Shown: positions 40,124-40,348 of the stretch, one piece after another
Position numbering within the stretch: the first letter of the stretch is position 1
Layout: the number at the start of each line of letters is the position of its first letter
Assembly (NCBI GenBank): GCA_025765595.1
Contig: JAIVFH010000243.1
Coordinates: 1-40,348 of the forward strand
Direction of reading: 5' to 3'
Source: Obelidium mucronatum
Lineage: Eukaryota; Chytridiomycota; Chytridiomycetes; Chytridiales; Chytriomycetaceae
DNA: 40,348 nucleotides
Program-made: the position numbers and the translations under genes
The notes under the pieces: generated by a model
Databases searched by the model: none
What the model was told of the DNA's origin: nothing
What the model saw: only the letters and a program-made list of their open reading frames with translations

Positions 40124-40348
40124 TTATCCACTCTTATTCAAAAGTAAGTCAAAGCATTCTTTGCGTACAGCCATCAACTGGCGGCCGAGCGAAAAAGCAT
40201 CGCCTGCAACGCCTCGACTAACGTGTTGCAGCGTTGCATCGCATGTTGCCACCAACACTTTAAACGGCAGCGAATCCTTCCCTTTTCCCAGAAACTTTAG
40301 TCTCAGACCGCGTTGCATGACCCTCCTTGACTCCGGTCCCTTGTCCAG
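40124..40348 (-). CDS. 3' end of an unrecognised gene (partial)
   Basis: 74 sense codons plus TAA, open through the right edge. Content looks coding: L-K-F-L-G-K-G-K-D-S-L-P-F-K-V-L-V-A-T-C-D-A-T and L-G-R-Q-L-M-A-V-R-K-E-C-F-D-L-L. A GTGGAT donor just before the stop followed 30 nt later by AAAG could splice it into the next leftward frame, but this is uncertain. Family not recognised. Confidence 0.45.
   Translation of the reverse strand: MDKGPESRRVMQRGLRLKFLGKGKDSLPFKVLVATCDATLQHVSRGVAGDAFSLGRQLMAVRKECFDLLLNKSG

Overview
The window is nuclear DNA from a fungus, most likely an early-diverging zoosporic (chytrid-like) lineage. Genes are packed tightly on both strands. Introns are mostly about 45-130 nt with GT-AG ends and CTAAC/CTAAT-like branch sequences. 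Homopolymer A/T runs are frequent, and several proteins are fungal-type: a TAF13, an ASH2 with a PHD finger, Ecl1-like zinc proteins, X325/LPMO-like secreted proteins and Ser/Thr-rich GPI-type surface proteins. The lineage assignment is an inference. No mobile element, CRISPR array, rRNA or virus-like gene was seen.

Layout: 1-271 (-) is the 5' end of an eIF4E/4EHP-type cap-binding protein. 860-1406 (+) is a small three-exon putative membrane protein. 2075-3361 and 3483-5251 (+) are two neighbouring single-pass membrane proteins with Cys-containing ectodomains and tails carrying an S-F-x-[DE]-[VA]-Y motif. 5395-6834 (+) is an inositol polyphosphate 5-phosphatase, 6927-8381 (+) a beta-carbonic anhydrase, and 8446-9010 (+) the ER membrane protein Asterix. 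9222-9869 and 10028-10645 (+) are tandem X325/LPMO-like secreted proteins. 10750-11349 (+) is an acidic unknown, followed by an array of nine GC-rich palindromes and then a large unrecognised membrane protein with no visible AUG (11690-13498). 13737-14408 (+) is TAF13. 14585-14656 (-) is an initiator tRNA-Met.

14887-18610 (-) encodes a 1207-aa protein with a vWA-like domain and a ZZ zinc finger. 19225-22434 (-) is a nine-exon ASH2 (COMPASS) gene, separated by only 73 bp of AT-only-like sequence from the divergent lysophosphatidic acid acyltransferase gene (22508-23371 +). 23461-26290 (-) is a long coiled-coil protein. 26548-27072 (+) holds two tiny genes for secreted peptides. 27241-33011 (+) carries four Ecl1-like zinc-protein genes, interrupted by a repeat-rich GPI-type surface protein (29764-32611). 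33059-39540 (-) is a 23-exon Scc2/NIPBL/Mis4 cohesin-loader gene, and the right end holds fragments of unrecognised genes.

The genes do not form a pathway. The main functional themes are chromatin and transcription (TAF13, ASH2, Scc2), lipid and phosphoinositide metabolism (5-phosphatase, acyltransferase), and cell-surface or secreted proteins. Exon joins were worked out by hand from splice consensus plus frame continuity. Those with a recognised family are reliable; those in unrecognised genes are less so.
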